NCBI RefSeq assembly: GCF_000213255.1
Contig: NC_015520.1
Span: 2,473,349 to 2,537,348 of the forward strand
Source: Mahella australiensis 50-1 BON
GTDB lineage: Bacteria; Bacillota; Clostridia; Mahellales; Mahellaceae
DNA length: 64,000 nt
Reading direction: 5' to 3'
The position numbers and the translations under genes are program-made. Positions within the stretch are counted from its first letter, which is position 1, and every line of letters starts with the position of its first letter. Shown here piece by piece: positions 26,036-34,894 of this stretch. Under the pieces are notes generated by a model. That model was not told the DNA's origin, did no database searches, and saw only the letters and a list, made by a program, of their open reading frames with translations.

Positions 26036-27631
26036 TTATGTCGTCCCTATGTCCGAGCCGGCGCCTCCACGCTTTATGCGTTGCTTTATCATATTCCATC
26101 CCATCCTCAGTTCTTCAACCTTAAGCAAAACAGCCATAATAGCATATATCAATGCACCGCTTATTATATCTGTACCAATGCGCATTGCCTGCGCAGTAAA
26201 GCTGCTCCCCGTTATTATGCCGGCCAGCATATTATCTATATAATAAACAGACAATCCCATGACAGCCGATGCCATGCCCAGCTTCACAAAGCTTACGGCT
26301 ATACTCCTACCGTCCACCCCTCCGATTTTTTTCCTCATCTGCATTATAAGGCGTACTGATGTTACGATAGCAGCTATGGATGTGGCCAGCGCAAGGCCTC
26401 CCAACCCCATAAAACGCACCAATATAAGGTTTAAGCCTACATTTATAGCCACCGATATCATTCCGTTTATAGTAGGCGTGCGCGTATCCTGCATAGCATA
26501 GAAAGCCCGACTGGTAAGATCCCTTATGCTCAGAGCAACGAGACCTATGGAATAAAAGAGCAACGCCGTCGCCGTCATATTAGTAGCTTTAGCATCGAAA
26601 GCACCGCGTTCAAACAACATCTGTATGATGGGGTAGCGCAATATTATCAGACCAGTCATCATGGGCAACGTTAGCATTATTATAACGCGTATGCCTATAT
26701 TGAGCGTTCTCTTGAAACGTTCGACATTGCGACGTGCCGACAGGCTAGATAGCGTCGGATACAATACAGTCGTTATAGCCGATACAAATATGCCTAACAC
26801 AATGCCGTTGACGCGATTGCCGAAATCAAGAGCCGATACGCTGCCTTCAGCCAGACCAGATGCCAGCATGCGATCCACTAACGTATTTATCTGACCTGCC
26901 ATAGTACCCAGTAATACAGGTAGGACTAAAGCCAATACCTTCTGCAAGCCCGGATCCTTGAAGTCCAATACCAAGCTATATTTATAACCTGATTTAAACA
27001 CCGTAGGCCACTGGATAAACAACTGCGCCACTACTGCAAGCACGGTGGCTACTGCCAATCCGTATATGCCCCAGCCGCTGAAAAACATGAGTTGTCCTAT
27101 TATGACGATATTGAAAGGTATACCTACCATAGCAGGCACAGCAAACTGCTGATGCGCCTGCAAATAACCGGTAGCAAGCGCCGCAAGGGCGTTGAATATA
27201 ACCAGAGGAAACATTATGCGGCTGAGCGTTACCGTAAGGTCAAACACCTCGCCGCTAAAGCCGGGGGCCACTATCCTTACCAATGTCGGTGCAAATACGA
27301 TACCTACTCCTGTCAAAGCCAAGCATATCAGTATAACCACATTGAATATGTTGCTCACATAGCGATTGGTTTCCTGTGGACTTTTTTTATGTATATATTC
27401 GGTAAGCACTGGTATAAAGGTAGTGCCAAGAGCAGCTGCCACGCTGGACAACAGCACCATCGGTATGGTCTGCCCCATCTTATATGCATCGGTTTGCATG
27501 GTAGCGCCAAAGCGCGCCGCTATGGCCATCTCCCTGCCGAATCCGAGCAATTTGCTTATAAGCGTGAAGATCATTATCATAGCGGCGGCTCTAGCAGCCC
27601 TACCGGCGGAACTCATATTTTTATCAGTCAT
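26036..27631 (-). CDS. murJ: MurJ-type lipid II/oligosaccharide-lipid flippase
   Basis: 531 residues, about 14 hydrophobic segments, of the MVF (MurJ) family: the N-terminal AAAMIMIFTLISKLLGFGRE and FGATMQTDAYKMGQTIPM are typical, with GTTFIPVLTEY and the mid-protein ARRNVERFKRTLN and FYAMQDTRTP segments. It flips lipid-linked sugar precursors across the membrane. It starts 12 bp after the stop of the FprA gene, same strand. Being beside the mannoside genes it could serve a surface polysaccharide rather than peptidoglycan, but this cannot be told from sequence. Confidence 0.9.
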   Translation of the reverse strand: MTDKNMSSAGRAARAAAMIMIFTLISKLLGFGREMAIAARFGATMQTDAYKMGQTIPMVLLSSVAAALGTTFIPVLTEYIHKKSPQETNRYVSNIFNVVILICLALTGVGIVFAPTLVRIVAPGFSGEVFDLTVTLSRIMFPLVIFNALAALATGYLQAHQQFAVPAMVGIPFNIVIIGQLMFFSGWGIYGLAVATVLAVVAQLFIQWPTVFKSGYKYSLVLDFKDPGLQKVLALVLPVLLGTMAGQINTLVDRMLASGLAEGSVSALDFGNRVNGIVLGIFVSAITTVLYPTLSSLSARRNVERFKRTLNIGIRVIIMLTLPMMTGLIILRYPIIQMLFERGAFDAKATNMTATALLFYSIGLVALSIRDLTSRAFYAMQDTRTPTINGMISVAINVGLNLILVRFMGLGGLALATSIAAIVTSVRLIMQMRKKIGGVDGRSIAVSFVKLGMASAVMGLSVYYIDNMLAGIITGSSFTAQAMRIGTDIISGALIYAIMAVLLKVEELRMGWNMIKQRIKRGGAGSDIGTT

Positions 27632-27643
27632 CTATTCTCTCTA

Positions 27644-28843
27644 TTATACAGGGCAAGTAAAGGCCGATGCATAAGCCTTGCCGAATTCGACGGCATCGCT
27701 TATTTCCTGGTCGGATGGCACTAACCTCGCTTTAAACGACGGCTCCACAATAGAAAATCCCAAGCCTTTAAGCCTGTCCTCTATAAGGCCGGGAGCTTCT
27801 CCGCTCCAGCCGTACGAACCGAAAGCTGCTGCCGGTTTATTGCGGTTGGTTATTGCAGATACACGGCCTAATACTTCCCAAACATATTCCACGCTATCGC
27901 GGTTTATGGTGGGTGAACCTATCAATACACCATCAGCCTCTTCTATAGCTCTTGCCACATCGGCTACATTATCCTCTTTTATTTCCTCCAGCCTAACATC
28001 AAACCCTGGACTTTCATTTATGCCTTTGGCTATAGCCTGAGCCAAAGCAGCAGTATTCCCATAAGCCGATACATATGCTATGAGTATGCGCTTGTCATTG
28101 TTTGGGCGTTGGGCAGGTTGGCTCCAGCGGCGGTACATATCCACATAGCTCCACGGATCCTTCCTCAATACCGGCCCATGGCTGGGGCATATAATATCTA
28201 TTTTCAAATCCTTTATCTTATCCACAGCTTCCAGCACATATTTTTTAAATGGGCTCATTATAACATTATAGTAATATTCAAACGCCGGCAGGAAATCATC
28301 CTTTATCTCATCGTTGAATATAGCATCGCTGCAGTAATGGAAACCGAAAACATCGCCGGAGAATAATACGCTTTCCTCGGGCACATATGTGAATATGGAA
28401 TCAGGCCAATGCAGATTTGGCACCGATATAAACCTTAGCGTATGATGGCCTAGATTTATCTCGTCACCTGTACTCACGATCATATGAGGAAAATCGTGAT
28501 TAACTATCTCTTTTAAGAATTGGTATGCCGCTCTCGAACATACCACAATGGCATTTTGGGCCTTTTCCAATAAATCGCCCAGTGCTCCGGAATGATCGGG
28601 TTCAGTATGATCCAACACTATATAATCCAGCTTAGACAAATCTATTCTTTGCTCCAGTAACTCAATATATGCCTGTTCAAAGCGATATTTCACCGTTTCT
28701 ATAAGAGCGGTCTTATCATCCTCTATTATATAAGAATTATATGTGGTACCCCATCGGGTCTTCATAACGATATCGAATATTCTCAAATCCGGGTCTTTAA
28801 CGCCTGCCCAGTAAATAGAATCTTTTACTTTAATTATGTCCAT
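27644..28843 (-). CDS. fprA: Flavodiiron protein FprA (A-type flavoprotein)
   Basis: 399 residues: an N-terminal metallo-beta-lactamase-like diiron domain (HTEPDHSGALGDLL with the H-x-E-x-D-H ligands, SVPNLHWPDS, SGDVFGFHYC, CPSHGPVLR) and a C-terminal flavodoxin domain (IAYVSAYGNTAALAQAI FMN loop, GSPTINRD, FGSYGWSGEAPG). It reduces oxygen to water or NO to N2O with electrons usually from rubredoxin, and a rubredoxin gene lies at 43313. AGGAG precedes the ATG. Confidence 0.93.
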   Translation of the reverse strand: MDIIKVKDSIYWAGVKDPDLRIFDIVMKTRWGTTYNSYIIEDDKTALIETVKYRFEQAYIELLEQRIDLSKLDYIVLDHTEPDHSGALGDLLEKAQNAIVVCSRAAYQFLKEIVNHDFPHMIVSTGDEINLGHHTLRFISVPNLHWPDSIFTYVPEESVLFSGDVFGFHYCSDAIFNDEIKDDFLPAFEYYYNVIMSPFKKYVLEAVDKIKDLKIDIICPSHGPVLRKDPWSYVDMYRRWSQPAQRPNNDKRILIAYVSAYGNTAALAQAIAKGINESPGFDVRLEEIKEDNVADVARAIEEADGVLIGSPTINRDSVEYVWEVLGRVSAITNRNKPAAAFGSYGWSGEAPGLIEDRLKGLGFSIVEPSFKARLVPSDQEISDAVEFGKAYASAFTCPV

Positions 28844-28914
28844 GAATATACATCTCCTTTTGTAAAATAATTTAAGCTATCATTATTATACAGTATAACT
28901 AGAAAAAATTCTAT

Positions 28915-29655
28915 TTAAATATCAACCATTTGCATAATGCTGCGCATGGTTTCCCCTACGCTGTCGTGTATAACAATATTGGCCTTAAAATCATAAGATG
29001 TGGACGTTTTATTTATAAGCACCAATTTATCGCCCGAATAATAATCTATCAATCCTGCTGCAGGATATACCACAAGGCTGGTGCCCATCACCAACATCAC
29101 ATCCGCCTCGGATATATATCTCACAGCTTCCGCCAATGTATTCGAATCCAGCGGCTCCTCATACAATACTACATCAGGTTTAACTATGCCGCCGCATTTA
29201 TCGCACAACGGTACTCCAGGCATATTGAGCACATAATCCAAATCGAAAAACTTGCCACAGTTCATGCAGTGATTGCTGTGAATGGTTCCATGCAGCTCCA
29301 GCACAATCCTAGAACCAGCCTTTTGATGGAGGCCGTCTATATTCTGTGTTATAACGGCTTTCAATTTACCGAGTTGCTCCAATCTAGCCAGCGCTTTGTG
29401 ACAGTCATTAGGCTGAGCTTCTTTATAGACCATCTGATTTTTATAAAAGTCAAAGAAAATATCTGGATGTTCCATAAAAAAGCTCCGGCTGATTATGGTT
29501 TCAGGCGGATAATCGTACTTTCGGCTATTATATAAACCATTAGGCGAACGAAAATCGGGTATATTGCTTTCGGTCGATACTCCCGCCCCTGTAAATGCAA
29601 CGATATTATTAGATGTTTTTATTATTGCTGCTAATTGCTGTAATTTATCCAACAT
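28915..29655 (-). CDS. Sir2-family NAD-dependent protein deacetylase
   Basis: 246 residues, a compact bacterial sirtuin. Motifs: FTGAGVSTESNIPDFRS (NAD loop), TQNIDGLHQKAGS, LHGTIH with the catalytic His, the zinc cysteines CMNCG and CDKCG, KPDVVLYEE, and VMGTSLVVYPA. It removes acyl groups from lysines, consuming NAD. GAGGTG precedes the ATG at 29655 (MLDKL), so an upstream GTG at 29661 is less likely. Single gene between fprA and csrA. Confidence 0.93.
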   Translation of the reverse strand: MLDKLQQLAAIIKTSNNIVAFTGAGVSTESNIPDFRSPNGLYNSRKYDYPPETIISRSFFMEHPDIFFDFYKNQMVYKEAQPNDCHKALARLEQLGKLKAVITQNIDGLHQKAGSRIVLELHGTIHSNHCMNCGKFFDLDYVLNMPGVPLCDKCGGIVKPDVVLYEEPLDSNTLAEAVRYISEADVMLVMGTSLVVYPAAGLIDYYSGDKLVLINKTSTSYDFKANIVIHDSVGETMRSIMQMVDI

Positions 29656-29735
29656 TATCACCTCACAACACCTATTATACTACCAATAGTTTGCAAAGCA
29701 AGTATGATTGTGATAGAAATGCGATTCATAATAAA

Positions 29736-29777
29736 GGAACGGGGTCGTTCCCAATATTATGGCAACAACCCCGTTCC
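29736..29777 (-). terminator. Terminator after csrA
   Basis: GGAACGGGGTCGTT (29736-29749) pairs with AACAACCCCGTTCC (29764-29777), one mismatch, loop 14. On the minus strand the stem is followed by TTTATT. It ends the long flagellar/competence operon. Confidence 0.75.
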
Positions 29778-29806
29778 CCATATGTTTTTCTCTGGCCAAG
29801 TTATAC

Positions 29807-30034
29807 TTAATTATGTTTCGTTTCCAACCACGTTTTCAGCTTTTGCGGGTCGCTCTTTGCCGCTTGTATATTGGCCTCCTGTATCTGCAAATATATCTCC
29901 TTGCGGTATATAGGCATGCTTTTGGGCGCAATGATACCGATACTCACCTTATCTTCATCTATACCCAATACGGTTATCTCTATATCGTCGCCTATTTTTA
30001 TGGATTGTTCTACCTTTCGCGTTAATACCAGCAT
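29807..30034 (-). CDS. csrA: Carbon storage regulator CsrA
   Basis: 75 residues, beginning [20 protein letters not shown], with [20 protein letters not shown]: the complete CsrA fold that binds GGA motifs in mRNA leaders and blocks translation, notably of flagellin. It lies directly behind fliW (zero-base gap), its protein antagonist, as in Bacillus. Last gene of the operon. Confidence 0.97.
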   Translation of the reverse strand: MLVLTRKVEQSIKIGDDIEITVLGIDEDKVSIGIIAPKSMPIYRKEIYLQIQEANIQAAKSDPQKLKTWLETKHN

Positions 30035-30484
30035 TTATAATTTAAGCGCCTTTCTTTTATCTGAAAAAACGTTATACCTTATATCATAGTCGCTATTATC
30101 CATAACAACCTGCATGCCTTTTTTCTCGCGCACATTTATGATTACCGGGGCTTTCATATTAGCCGTCATCTCAGCGATGTCCTCCGGTACCACCACTATA
30201 GCATAATATATAACATCAGCCGGGCTTTCTATGCCCAATCGCTCAACAATGTCATCGTCTATTTCCACCGTATAATCGGGCATAATGGCCTCGGGATTGA
30301 TCATCGCAAACGCCAGATCCGGTTGATCCACGGATTGCAGCCAACAAAACGGGCTATCAGGCTGTCCATCGTAGAGCAGCACAAACTTTCGGGCCTGTTC
30401 AAAACCGGGCAATCCTTCCTCAAATATTATAATGCCGCTTTCTTCTACCTCTATATCACCGAAATGCTTAGTATTTAATACCAT
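30035..30484 (-). CDS. fliW: Flagellar assembly factor FliW
   Basis: 149 residues: LNTKHFGDIEVEESGIIIFE, GLPGFEQARKFVLL, PFCWLQSVDQPDLAFAMINP are the FliW signature segments. FliW binds CsrA and, alternatively, flagellin, thereby coupling flagellin level to CsrA repression. Its stop abuts the csrA start. It follows flgL by 12 bp; the yviE gene that sits between them in B. subtilis is absent. Confidence 0.96.
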   Translation of the reverse strand: MVLNTKHFGDIEVEESGIIIFEEGLPGFEQARKFVLLYDGQPDSPFCWLQSVDQPDLAFAMINPEAIMPDYTVEIDDDIVERLGIESPADVIYYAIVVVPEDIAEMTANMKAPVIINVREKKGMQVVMDNSDYDIRYNVFSDKRKALKL

Positions 30485-30496
30485 AGATGTACTTCC

Positions 30497-31366
30497 TCAT
30501 CTCAAAAAGTCCGCCAATGACGGCTGTATAATGCGCGAGGCCGACAACAGCGATGCTTCGTAGACAGATCGCGCTTCGCTGATCTTTATGGATACAGATG
30601 CTATATCAACATCCTCTACATTAGCTAAGAGCTGATTGAACGTTATATCATCATCGGCCAAACGGTTCTTTACTAGCTCAGCCCTATTAGCTCTAGCTCC
30701 AACCGCAGCCCTTTGCTCCAGAACATTATCAAGCTTCTTTTCCAGTTCGCCTAACTGCGCCGAGAGGTTGACAGAATCATCTCCTTCAAGGCCCTGTTGC
30801 ACAGTGTTAAGCAAATTGTATATACCGGTTATATCCACATCGTTTCCTGTTATATTTACCTTTATGTTATTAGCAGGCCCAATACCGTATTCTATCGCTC
30901 CGTCGTTGCCACTATACGTACCGTCGCTCGCGAACGGCTCCGCAGTGGTCTTGGTACCGGCAAATATATACCTGTCGGCATATTTATTATTACCCACCTG
31001 CAAAACGTGCTGTTTGAGTTGCTCAAGCTCTTGAGCTACCTTTTGCCTGTCCTCATCGGCCAGCGTTCCATTGGCCCCCTGTACCGTAATCTCTCTTGCC
31101 CTCTGCAAGACGCTGTTCAATTCGGCCAGCGATGATTCGGTCATATCCAGCCACGATATAACATCGTCCACATTTTTGGCATACTGATGATTGCGCGCAA
31201 GATCGGTACGCGCTCGCAGGCTGCGCGAGGCCCCTACCGGATCATCTGATGGCACGCGTATTTTGCGTCCGGTAGCCAATTGACTCTGGTATTTGTCCAG
31301 CCTGTTCAAATTGGCGCTCATATCCCTCAGCATGTTACTTATCATCATAGAATTGGTTATGCGCAT
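30497..31366 (-). CDS. flgL: Flagellar hook-associated protein 3 (FlgL)
   Basis: 289 residues with the flagellin-like coiled-coil ends: MRITNSMMISNMLRDMSANL at the N-terminus, LATGRKIRVPSDDPVGASRS, and at the C-terminus NRLADDDITFNQLLANVED and VYEASLLSASRIIQPSLADF. It forms the hook-filament junction with FlgK. Secreted by the flagellar export apparatus without a cleaved signal. Follows flgK by 13 bp. Confidence 0.95.
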   Translation of the reverse strand: MRITNSMMISNMLRDMSANLNRLDKYQSQLATGRKIRVPSDDPVGASRSLRARTDLARNHQYAKNVDDVISWLDMTESSLAELNSVLQRAREITVQGANGTLADEDRQKVAQELEQLKQHVLQVGNNKYADRYIFAGTKTTAEPFASDGTYSGNDGAIEYGIGPANNIKVNITGNDVDITGIYNLLNTVQQGLEGDDSVNLSAQLGELEKKLDNVLEQRAAVGARANRAELVKNRLADDDITFNQLLANVEDVDIASVSIKISEARSVYEASLLSASRIIQPSLADFLR

Positions 31367-31379
31367 GTCACCATCCTCC

Positions 31380-32867
31380 TTACCTTCCTACTATCCCAAC
31401 ACGGTTCACCAGTACATCCAGCATCTCGTCCATGGCGGTTATAACCCGCGCCGCCGCGTTATACGATTGCTGGAACTTGACCATATTCATCAACTCTTCA
31501 TCCAGCAAAACACCAGATATGGACTGGCGCTTGCCCTCTATCTGACCGATAAGCGCCTGCTCGTTATCCACCATGCGTATGGCCTGCTGGCTATCCACAC
31601 CTAGCGTCGAGATAAGCGAATTTATATAATCCTCAAACGAACCACTTTGTCCCGTAAAGGCAATGGCTTTATCCCTTATCTGCAAAAGTGCGAGAGCATT
31701 GCCATTATTGCCAGGTTCACCGCTTGTTGCTGACGCAGCTATATTATTGAGGTCGTCTATATCCGATGAAACTTTCATATCCTTGGCCGTCCATCCAGCG
31801 GCATCGGCCGGTTCAAAAAACAGTTTGTCAGTAGCGTCGTTTAACCCATATCCTGCTTTATGCTGTTCGTTAAATTCTGTAACAAAGGCTTTAGCCCATT
31901 CATTCCACTTGGCCATGTAGTATGGCACGCCAACAGTTTCGTTTTGGTCACCTACCGCCGCCGGGCCTATACCATCGCGTATGTCTATATAGCCCCTAAG
32001 CTGTCCTCCGGTTATATCAGCGGTTATATCCGCTCCATCCCACATGATCTTAAGCAGCCCGTCTACATCGGCCTCGTTCAGCTTTTCGCCCACAGCGCGC
32101 GGCTCTATCTCCAACTCATGCATATCAAAATGATTTACCAGTTCCTTATCCCCCATTTTAACACTAAAATGGCCGTCTATGTCCTCATTTACTGTTATAT
32201 CTATCATCTTGGACAACTCATCCACCAGGAGATTGCGTCTATCACGCAAATCATTGGCCTTGGTACCACCCAGTTCATATTTGAATATCTGTTCATTTAA
32301 GTCTCTTATCTGCTCTATATGGGAGTTTATATCCTGCACGGTAATGGCCACGCCTTGATCAGCCTGACTTTGCAAACCCTCCAATTGATTATATACATGC
32401 CGTATGGTATCGGCCAGCGTTATACCGCGCTCGCGCACCAGCGCCCTCACGCTCATGCTTTCGGGATTTTTACTCAGTTCCTCCAAACTGCTGAAGAACT
32501 GTTCGACGACAGTGGTTATGCCGGTTTCGGAAGGTTCATTGAATATACCTTCCAAATGCTGAAGCATATCCCTACGCACCTCCCATTGACCCAAAAGCTG
32601 GCTCTCACTTCTGAACTGTGCATCTAGATAGCCGTCTCGCAATTGCCTTATCTCTTGTATATCAGCACCCCCGCCTACCTGCCATCGGCCGTATATATAG
32701 CCCATGCCCAAAGTGCTCGGCGGCACTATGGCCTCGGATATAACCTGCTGGCGTGTATAGCCCGGCGTGCCGGCATTAGCTATGTTATGGGCGGTCACAT
32801 TGAGCGCCTGCTGTTGTAAATTTATAGCGCTTTTGCCTATCTGCAAACCATAAAATGTAGATGACAT
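31380..32867 (-). CDS. flgK: Flagellar hook-associated protein 1 (FlgK)
   Basis: 495 residues. The N-terminus (STFYGLQIGKSAINLQQQAL, TAHNIANAGTPGYTRQ) and the C-terminus (MNMVKFQQSYNAAARVITAM, DEMLDVLVNRVGIVGR) are the hallmark flagellar rod/hook-associated motifs. A variable central domain of ~200 residues lies between. First hook-associated protein on the hook. It sits between flgN (its chaperone) and flgL. Confidence 0.96.
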   Translation of the reverse strand: MSSTFYGLQIGKSAINLQQQALNVTAHNIANAGTPGYTRQQVISEAIVPPSTLGMGYIYGRWQVGGGADIQEIRQLRDGYLDAQFRSESQLLGQWEVRRDMLQHLEGIFNEPSETGITTVVEQFFSSLEELSKNPESMSVRALVRERGITLADTIRHVYNQLEGLQSQADQGVAITVQDINSHIEQIRDLNEQIFKYELGGTKANDLRDRRNLLVDELSKMIDITVNEDIDGHFSVKMGDKELVNHFDMHELEIEPRAVGEKLNEADVDGLLKIMWDGADITADITGGQLRGYIDIRDGIGPAAVGDQNETVGVPYYMAKWNEWAKAFVTEFNEQHKAGYGLNDATDKLFFEPADAAGWTAKDMKVSSDIDDLNNIAASATSGEPGNNGNALALLQIRDKAIAFTGQSGSFEDYINSLISTLGVDSQQAIRMVDNEQALIGQIEGKRQSISGVLLDEELMNMVKFQQSYNAAARVITAMDEMLDVLVNRVGIVGR

Positions 32868-32877
32868 ATACTCTACC

Positions 32878-33369
32878 TCACACCTTCTGATCCAGCATAG
32901 CCGGATTTATTTGCACCTTATGCGTTTTGCCCCCGGCATCATAATTGATTTCCTCGGCAGCATCCAGCAACAAGCCTAACGTGTAATCTATAAAATCTAT
33001 GGAATTCTTTATAAGCTGGCTGTTCATCTCATTGAGATCTTTAAATTCGACCAATACGGCGCTCAAATGCTTCTCTATCAACTTAAGCGCCGAGGCCTCA
33101 TGTTCATCCAATTTTTCCGTCAAAGTCGAAACAGTTATTTTATCGGCCTCCAAATGCAATTCGTCGGCTATGCGGCTCACGCATTCAACGCGCTGCATCT
33201 CGTAAATGCCCACCTGTTTTATCAGGTTGGTTTGTGTTTTCACTATCTCGTCCAAGCGCGCCACATTCCCCGCTACAAGCACCTTGGTTTCTTCGCGGCA
33301 TAACTCGAGCATTTGATCATAGACCTCAGTCTCACCTTGCAGTATAGATATCAGCTGCTTTATATCCAT
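32878..33369 (-). CDS. flgN: FlgN-type flagellar export chaperone
   Basis: 163 residues, nearly all helical, low similarity as usual for FlgN: IKQLISILQGETEVYDQMLE and CREETKVLVAGNVARLDEIV at the N-terminus, and INYDAGGK near the C-terminus. FlgN binds FlgK and FlgL before export. Called mainly from position between flgM and flgK plus the FlgN-like N-terminal pattern. Confidence 0.88.
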   Translation of the reverse strand: MDIKQLISILQGETEVYDQMLELCREETKVLVAGNVARLDEIVKTQTNLIKQVGIYEMQRVECVSRIADELHLEADKITVSTLTEKLDEHEASALKLIEKHLSAVLVEFKDLNEMNSQLIKNSIDFIDYTLGLLLDAAEEINYDAGGKTHKVQINPAMLDQKV

Positions 33370-33385
33370 TTTTATACCATCCTAT

Positions 33386-33679
33386 CTACGCTTTTTGGTC
33401 AAAACCGATCTCGCTTATTATGCCTTCGGCTATCTTACCTGCATCGATATTATATAAACCGCTGTTTATAGCGTTTTTTATGCTTTCCACTTTATCCTGG
33501 CGTATATCCGGCGCTGCTTTAGCAGCAATTGCAATATCTTTAAACAGGCGCGCCTCATCGGATAGCGTCATACCGTCCTTAGCTGTATCGGGAACACCTT
33601 TCCCCTTAGCAAGCAACATTTTCTGATTTTTATATACCTGCCATATGCGCTGAGCGTTATTGCCAGGTTCTATACGCAT
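33386..33679 (-). CDS. flgM: Anti-sigma factor FlgM
   Basis: About 97 residues: MRIEPGNNAQRIWQVYKNQK, then DGMTLSDEARLFKDIAIAA, RQDKVESIKNAINSGLYNID and AGKIAEGIISEI, the standard FlgM C-terminal pattern. It holds the flagellar sigma factor (sigma-D/FliA) inactive until the hook is complete. Start placed at the ATG at 33679, 6 bases after AAAGAGGTG. Confidence 0.93.
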   Translation of the reverse strand: MRIEPGNNAQRIWQVYKNQKMLLAKGKGVPDTAKDGMTLSDEARLFKDIAIAAKAAPDIRQDKVESIKNAINSGLYNIDAGKIAEGIISEIGFDQKA

Positions 33680-33740
33680 GTTAAACACCTCTTTGTACGA
33701 TTATCTTTACTATTTATATCGGCATAAGATAATTTTTTAT

Positions 33741-34148
33741 TTACTCTTTGCGTTTATTTATCCTATCTGCTATAAACAGTTTGTCCTCGGACTTGGTCTT
33801 TTTTGCAACAACTTTGGGCGTCAGGCCATCAGTTAAGCCTCGTTCTAACTCTCTTAAGCAACTGGCACAGAATCTGCCCGTGGTTATCGGTTTGCCACAT
33901 CGCTCGCATTCCAAACCCAGTCCCGGCTCCTTAAGCTCTAATCGGCCTTCTCTTAAAAATTCAAATATAATTTTTTCCTCCACTCCTGTAGCATCGGAAA
34001 CCTCTGGTATAGTAGCCTTAGGGTGCGTATACACGTATTCTCTTACAACCTTATACTGTTCGTCCAGTTCTTCCAAACAAGCAGGACAAAGCTCTCCGCC
34101 GTTGGATGCAAATAGTCTGCCGCATCGGCTGCAATTGCGCAGTTCCAT
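33741..34148 (-). CDS. yvyF: YvyF-type flagellar operon zinc-ribbon protein
   Basis: 135 residues with two cysteine pairs: CSRCGRLF...CPACLEEL at the N-terminus and CERCGKPITTGRFCASCLREL in the second half, separated by a winged-helix-like middle (HPKATIPEVSDATGVEEKII). This is the conserved protein between comF and flgM in Firmicute flagellar operons; it may be a regulator. Exact function unproven. Confidence 0.88.
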   Translation of the reverse strand: MELRNCSRCGRLFASNGGELCPACLEELDEQYKVVREYVYTHPKATIPEVSDATGVEEKIIFEFLREGRLELKEPGLGLECERCGKPITTGRFCASCLRELERGLTDGLTPKVVAKKTKSEDKLFIADRINKRKE

Positions 34149-34162
34149 AAACTCTTTCCCTC

Positions 34163-34894
34163 CTATTTTAAAACGCCTGTGGCTAGTGTAAAAACATAAA
34201 CAGCATTTGCTCCGCCGACTAATAGCGCTTGTGCACAGGCATCAGCGGTAGCCCCTGTCGTCAATATGTCGTCTATAAGCATAATCGTCTTGCCTTTTAT
34301 ATCTTTCGCATCTTTTACGTCAAAGGCCCCAGCTATATTGGCACGGCGTTCAGCTCTACCCAGTGTAGCCTGAGCCTTGGTATCCCGGCAACGGTACAAT
34401 GCTTTGTCCAATACAGGGAGATTGAGCTCATAGCCCATGTACCGCGCCAGCAATGCTGACTGATTATATCCGCGCTGCCTAAGCCTCTCGTAATAGAGCG
34501 GCACCGGAACCAATACATCCATATCCGGCCAGGCTACCCGGCTCACGACATGGGCCATAAGCAAGCCTAACGGTTTAGCCAATTCACTATGACCTTTGTA
34601 TTTATATCGGTATATTGTTTCATGAACTGAAGGCATATACTCCAAAACTGCACCGGCTTTTACAAACGATCGGCTGTATTCGGCGCAATCGTGGCATATA
34701 CGCAGCTTATCGCTATCTATCGGTTTGCCACAGATATCGCATAGCGGTGGCTTTGTAAAGGGCAGCGTGTCCCAACAATGCTCACACATGCTGTACGGCA
34801 CTATCAGCTCGCCCTGTTGATTGCAAAATATACACGTATTAGCTGGAGGATATATTATATCACATACATCTTCTATCAGCGTCCGCCAGTTCAT
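34163..34894 (-). CDS. comF: ComF-family phosphoribosyltransferase-like protein
   Basis: 243 residues, started at the ATG at 34894 (MNWRTLIEDVCD) whose first bases overlap the recD2 stop (ATGA). The N-terminus has zinc-type cysteines (CIFCNQ, CEHCW, CDICG, CHDCAEY); the C-terminus has the PRPP-binding loop IMLIDDILTTGATADACAQAL and YNQSALLARY. ComF is needed for DNA uptake in competent Bacillus, pulling ssDNA through the ComEC channel. Confidence 0.93.
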   Translation of the reverse strand: MNWRTLIEDVCDIIYPPANTCIFCNQQGELIVPYSMCEHCWDTLPFTKPPLCDICGKPIDSDKLRICHDCAEYSRSFVKAGAVLEYMPSVHETIYRYKYKGHSELAKPLGLLMAHVVSRVAWPDMDVLVPVPLYYERLRQRGYNQSALLARYMGYELNLPVLDKALYRCRDTKAQATLGRAERRANIAGAFDVKDAKDIKGKTIMLIDDILTTGATADACAQALLVGGANAVYVFTLATGVLK